Below the pieces are notes generated by a model. The model worked only from the letters and a program-made list of their open reading frames with translations. It did not search any database and was not told the origin of the DNA. Positions 12,985-13,084 of a DNA stretch of 13,084 bases are shown one piece after another (the stretch's first letter is position 1; every line of letters begins with the position of its first letter). Origin of the DNA: Bacteroidales bacterium (GTDB lineage: Bacteria > Bacteroidota > Bacteroidia > Bacteroidales > UBA12077); the NCBI GenBank assembly GCA_030156305.1, contig JASGMZ010000062.1:1-13084 (forward strand), read 5' to 3'. The translations under genes and the position numbers were made by a program.

Positions 12985-13084
12985 TTATTTTTTTAATCGC
13001 ATCTCAGCGTATTTTGTTGTCATTCCTAATCTTTCATATAGTCTTTTGGCAGGATTATCGTATTCAACATGGAGTTTTACATCA
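12985..13084 (-). CDS. GNAT-family N-acetyltransferase, C-terminal fragment (cut by window edge)
   Basis: The last 32 codons of a gene enter from the right edge and end at TAA (12987-12985). They read DVKLHVEYDNPAKRLYERLG followed by MTTKYAEMRLKK. The N.PAKRLYERLGM block is the terminal helix-strand of GNAT acetyltransferases, which move an acetyl group from acetyl-CoA to an amine. The acetyl-CoA binding motif lies outside the window, so substrate and full length are unknown. It could be cotranscribed with the racemase gene 91 bp downstream. Confidence 0.75.
   Translation of the reverse strand, partial: DVKLHVEYDNPAKRLYERLGMTTKYAEMRLKK

Overview
The window looks like chromosomal DNA from a Bacteroidota (Bacteroidetes) bacterium, possibly a Bacteroidales/Marinilabiliales relative, though I hold the order only loosely. 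The pointers are the AT-rich composition, start codons preceded by A/T-rich sequence with no Shine-Dalgarno motif, promoter elements of the TTTG-N19-TAnnTTTG type, lipoprotein signal peptides with loose lipoboxes, and the giant two-propeller/Y_Y_Y sensor architecture typical of that phylum. Nothing resembles an insertion sequence, prophage, CRISPR array or other mobile DNA, and no gap between genes exceeds 300 bp.

Left part (1-4434, all minus strand). prfB (release factor 2) runs off the left edge and carries the programmed +1 frameshift site. Next come a small LPP20-like lipoprotein with its own terminator, a larger LPP20-domain lipoprotein, recX, and prmC, which methylates the GGQ glutamine of release factors. 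Transcription probably runs prmC-recX, possibly into the two lipoproteins, and stops at the hairpin at 931-956.

Middle part (4457-11194, plus strand). ribD (riboflavin synthesis) diverges from prmC across only 22 bp. It is followed by the most distinctive segment: a 784-residue lipoprotein (nine TPRs, two Ig-like domains, a caspase-like peptidase), and 31 bp later a 1052-residue membrane sensor (fourteen propeller blades, Y_Y_Y domain, one transmembrane helix, coiled coil, cytoplasmic SpoIIE/PP2C phosphatase). They look like an operon, and I suggest a candidate envelope-sensing/proteolysis pair. A 16-bp terminator-like hairpin lies inside the first codons of the sensor gene, just after its ATG. 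A strong bidirectional terminator closes the segment.

Right part (11260-13084, minus strand). tRNA-Glu(UUC) and rpsT (bS20) share a well-formed Bacteroidetes promoter. Beyond them lie a COG3457-type PLP amino-acid racemase and the C-terminal end of a GNAT acetyltransferase, separated by a long imperfect inverted repeat.

The most notable points are an SD-stimulated prfB frameshift signal in a genome whose starts show no SD, the caspase-lipoprotein/SpoIIE-sensor pair, and the hairpin over the sensor gene's start.
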